From Micavibrio sp. (GTDB lineage: Bacteria > Pseudomonadota > Alphaproteobacteria > Micavibrionales > Micavibrionaceae), in assembly GCA_002695035.1 (NCBI GenBank), contig NZNU01000072.1, positions 1,727-37,074 on the forward strand: 35,348 nt of DNA. The letters run 5' to 3'. Below the pieces are notes generated by a model. That model was not told the DNA's origin, did no database searches, and worked only from the letters and a program-made list of their open reading frames with translations. Below are positions 32,935-35,348 of the stretch, one piece after another; positions within the stretch are counted from its first letter, which is position 1; every line of letters starts with the position of its first letter. A program made the position numbers and the translations under genes.

Positions 32935-33039
32935 TTCTCGCAACGCCCTTCAAAATAAGTTATACTTTTCAGATTGCACTAAAAGCATCTACGGAAAGTA
33001 TTTGTTTACTATCACTCTTTATACTTAAAAACCTAGACT

Positions 33040-34338
33040 ATGAACGGGCCACAATACGAAAAACTCAACCAGAAAGATCTGGATGCCGTCCTTAAAAAAC
33101 ATGAAATGTTTAGAAAGGGACTGCGCGGGGGTATCCGTGCGAATTTGAAATTCAAGGACTTGTCCAATCTGGATTTCCGCGCCTTCAATCTTCAGGGCGC
33201 CGACTTCACAGGATCCATCCTTCGTGGGGCTAATCTCTCAGGCGGTGTTTATGAGGGCGTAAGTTTCTTTGCCTGCGATCTTCGTAATGCCAATTTGGAG
33301 CGCGCCGTTTTTAAACGCGCCGATTTCAGAGGCGCTTATGTGGCCGGTGCAAATTTAACAGGGGCAGACCTCGAATCGGCTGATATGCGTGAGGGCCGCA
33401 TCATGGAAAGCGGTGAAGGCGGCACAATGTCACAAATGAATCTCGGCAAAGAGCGCAGTAAAGGCCGCACGAACTTTGCCGGTGCCAAGATGACTGAAAC
33501 AAATCTTTCAGGATCTCGCGCCTCAGATGCCGATTTTTCAGAGGCCGACCTTACCGGTGTTATTATCAATGATGCGGATTTAAGAGGCGTCAATTTTACA
33601 GGCGCTAACCTTACCAATGCCGATTTTAGCGGCTGCGATCTTCGTAACGCCAATTTAAAAGAAAGTATAAATGAGGGCATCAAACTTACGGCCTCCGAAA
33701 CGGATGGCGCCTCCTTTGATACGCGAAAAGACCAGAAGAAAATGGGTGATGTTCTGGAAGAACAAGGGACAACCATCAAAGACATGCTTGAAGGACACGC
33801 AAAATGGATTGCAAGCAAAGGTGACAGCGGGGACCAGTTAGATATCAGCAATATTGACATGAGGGAGACAAAAAGCCTTAAAGATTATCCGCTCACAGCC
33901 ATACGCGCCATTGATGCCAATTTCGTAAAAATGGATTTGTCAGGATGTGATATGCAGTTTTGTCAATTTGACAAGTCCGACTTTCGCGACACCAATCTTT
34001 CAGACTCAGATCTTCGCGGTTCACGCTTTATAGAGGCACGCCTCAACCGTGCCAATCTGGAAAATGCCAATTTATCCCCTTTGAAATTCTCGACCCCTGA
34101 CGGTGGATCTCGACTGGAACGTGTAAACTTATCCGGCGCCAACCTCAAATACGCCAATTTACGCGGTGCAAATCTAAGGGATTCTGTTCTCATGGGCACT
34201 GATTTATCCAATGCCGATTTGACAGGGGCAGATCTGACACGCGCCGATCTGACTGGTGCCAATATTGAAAACATTAATCTTAAAGACGCTGTCACGGACA
34301 AAGCTGTTTTCGATAAAACAGGTATTGCCAGCGGATAA
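33040..34338 (+). CDS. Pentapeptide-repeat protein with two repeat blocks
   Basis: The 432-aa product is mostly A(D/N)LxX repeats, which form a square right-handed helix. Block 1 covers residues about 40-215 and block 2 about 285-425, for example LSGANLKYANLRGANLRDSVL and DLTGADLTRADLTGANIENINL. Between them is a stretch without repeats (about 215-275, LEEQGTTIKDMLEGHAKWIASKGD). A similar non-repeat cap lies at the N-terminus (VLKKHEMFRKGLRGGIRANL), so the protein is probably a doubled module: helix cap, then repeats. Members of the fold mimic DNA or act as scaffolds, and a few protect gyrase. There is no signal peptide. Function is unknown, as for most of the family. Confidence 0.9.
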   Translation: MNGPQYEKLNQKDLDAVLKKHEMFRKGLRGGIRANLKFKDLSNLDFRAFNLQGADFTGSILRGANLSGGVYEGVSFFACDLRNANLERAVFKRADFRGAYVAGANLTGADLESADMREGRIMESGEGGTMSQMNLGKERSKGRTNFAGAKMTETNLSGSRASDADFSEADLTGVIINDADLRGVNFTGANLTNADFSGCDLRNANLKESINEGIKLTASETDGASFDTRKDQKKMGDVLEEQGTTIKDMLEGHAKWIASKGDSGDQLDISNIDMRETKSLKDYPLTAIRAIDANFVKMDLSGCDMQFCQFDKSDFRDTNLSDSDLRGSRFIEARLNRANLENANLSPLKFSTPDGGSRLERVNLSGANLKYANLRGANLRDSVLMGTDLSNADLTGADLTRADLTGANIENINLKDAVTDKAVFDKTGIASG

Positions 34339-34383
34339 GTCTAACATTTAATTTTATCAACACAGAACTCGCTCGCAACTGCG

Positions 34384-34395
34384 GCAAATATTTGC
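34384..34395. other. 12-base perfect palindrome upstream of mutL
   Basis: GCAAATATTTGC lies 34 bases before the mutL start. It could be an operator, but no second copy was seen. Confidence 0.3.
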
Positions 34396-34428
34396 GTGAA
34401 GGGCTAAGCCGCTGTAGCATCTTTTCCC

Positions 34429-35348
34429 ATGCGGATAAGACATCTTCCTGATAACCTCGTAAATCAGATTGCGGCCGGTGAAGTCATCGAGCGCCCTGCT
34501 GCTGCTGTAAAAGAGCTGGTTGAAAATGCTATTGATGCTGATGCACGCCGCATTGATATTGACATACGCGAAGGTGGAAAATCACTCATTTCAATACGTG
34601 ATGATGGCATGGGTATGTCACCTGAGGATCTGGAAGCCTGTGTCGAGCGACACGCAACTTCAAAACTGCCCAATGAAGATCTTCTAAATTTAGATCATCT
34701 CGGCTTTCGCGGAGAAGCCCTACCTTCTGTTGGGGCGGTATCGCGGTTGACTATAACGTCTCGTGCGCGGGACGAGGAAGACGCTTGGGAACTAAAGGTC
34801 GACGGAGGCAACAAATACGCCTTAAAACCTGCGGCACATGCTGAGGGCACAACTGTTACTGTGCGCGATCTTTTCTATGCAACTCCTGCACGCTTAAAAT
34901 TCCTGAAATCGGATCAGGCTGAGTACAGTGCCGTAAAGGATGTCGTAATTCGCCTTGCTTTGGCCTACCCTGACATTTCCTTCCGCCTTGCAAATAACGG
35001 TAACACGGTCCTGTCTGTAACGGCCGCCCACGGTCAATTATTTGAAAGACGGCTGGAGCGTATTGGCCAGCTTATCGGATCTGACTTTCCTGAGAATGCC
35101 CTGGAAATTAATGCTGAGCGCGAAGGCGTGCGTTTAACAGGGTTTGCGGGACTGCCTACATTGCACAGGGGAACCGCAAAACATCAGTATCTTTTTGTTA
35201 ACGGCCGCCCCGTTAAGGATAAACTTTTGGGAGGCGCATTGAGGGCAGCTTATATGGATGTATTGGCACGTGACCGCTATCCAACCGCTGTTCTGTTTGT
35301 CGAACTGCCGAAAAAATATGTCGATGTAAATGTGCATCCCGCAAAAAC
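34429..35348 (+). CDS. mutL: DNA mismatch repair protein MutL (3' end beyond window)
   Basis: About 306 residues are in the window and the frame is still open at the right edge. The GHKL ATPase motifs are all present: Glu29 and Asn33 in KELVENAIDAD, DDGMGM (58-63), ATSKL (76-80) and LGFRGEALPS (91-100), where the usual last residues are ALAS. The later KFLKSDQAE and VNVHPAK segments belong to the MutL S5-like domain. MutL couples MutS mismatch recognition to strand incision. It starts at the ATG at 34429, about 90 bases after the pentapeptide gene, without a clear Shine-Dalgarno (the preceding bases are cttttccc). The endonuclease domain, if any, lies outside the window. Confidence 0.95.
   Translation, partial: MRIRHLPDNLVNQIAAGEVIERPAAAVKELVENAIDADARRIDIDIREGGKSLISIRDDGMGMSPEDLEACVERHATSKLPNEDLLNLDHLGFRGEALPSVGAVSRLTITSRARDEEDAWELKVDGGNKYALKPAAHAEGTTVTVRDLFYATPARLKFLKSDQAEYSAVKDVVIRLALAYPDISFRLANNGNTVLSVTAAHGQLFERRLERIGQLIGSDFPENALEINAEREGVRLTGFAGLPTLHRGTAKHQYLFVNGRPVKDKLLGGALRAAYMDVLARDRYPTAVLFVELPKKYVDVNVHPAK

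Noticed and set aside
33336-33860. Long antisense frame inside the pentapeptide-repeat gene
   Set aside because: The regular repeats remove stops from the opposite strand. Its translation is a repetitive Ser/Ala/Pro series and fits no family.
34365-34379. GAAC-N7-CAAC, near an alphaproteobacterial LexA box, before mutL
   Set aside because: One mismatch and a single copy. mutL is not usually in the SOS regulon. The site is too weak to claim.
1-35348. CRISPR arrays, tRNA or rRNA genes, insertion sequences, prophage or anti-phage defence genes
   Set aside because: No repeat-spacer pattern, cloverleaf, transposase motif or phage/defence protein family was recognised.

Overview
The window looks like a chromosomal segment of an alphaproteobacterium of moderate GC content. 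Two things suggest this. One is the gene order ribF - ileS - lspA - DUF3035 lipoprotein - two M16 peptidases. The other is three promoters of the GGAAC-N16/17-cGTT type read by EcfG, the general-stress sigma factor of that class. The genus cannot be fixed from the sequence alone. I saw no tRNA, rRNA, CRISPR array, insertion sequence or prophage gene. No gene-free stretch exceeds about 180 bases.

Layout. (1) 1-2560, minus strand: a membrane-anchored protein of unknown function, then a class-3 lipase with RTX-type calcium repeats that runs off the left edge. (2) 2741-3608: a small exported protein and a YqaA-type membrane protein. (3) 3783-4739: an isolated 318-aa protein of unknown function with its own terminator. 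(4) 4816-7491: an Old Yellow Enzyme reductase and an aldehyde dehydrogenase behind an EcfG-like promoter. (5) 7490-8704: an unknown 404-aa membrane protein. (6) 8832-17582: an envelope and stress cluster. A phospholipase D plus endonuclease/exonuclease/phosphatase (EEP) gene pair lies at each end. Between them a minus-strand run encodes a ferritin-like DUF892 protein, MgtC, a short-chain dehydrogenase, DUF421/YetF, a shortened solute-binding lipoprotein and a CDF-like transporter. Two divergent EcfG-like promoters fire from 14593-14690. (7) 17662-18734: a response regulator translationally coupled to a small helical protein. (8) 18737-21621, minus strand: a TolC-family lipoprotein and an asparaginase-family enzyme. 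(9) 21772-23400: a DUF2147 protein, then a VOC protein and a TetR regulator transcribed divergently across two matching palindromes. (10) 23428-35348: housekeeping genes (ribF, ileS, lspA, DUF3035, two M16 peptidases, pgi), a pentapeptide-repeat protein and the start of mutL.

How the genes fit together. Regions 4 and 6 probably form part of one general stress regulon. They would supply detoxification of electrophiles and aldehydes, iron or oxidant protection, and remodelling or repair of the membrane. Phospholipase D domains, a VTT domain and EEP hydrolases recur there, which points to lipid chemistry. The least described parts are the repeated PLD-EEP pairing, the one-lobe binding lipoprotein coupled to a CDF-like protein that lacks usual metal ligands, and the response regulator with its small partner. 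The housekeeping block is ordinary, except that IleS has lost two of its four C-terminal zinc cysteines.
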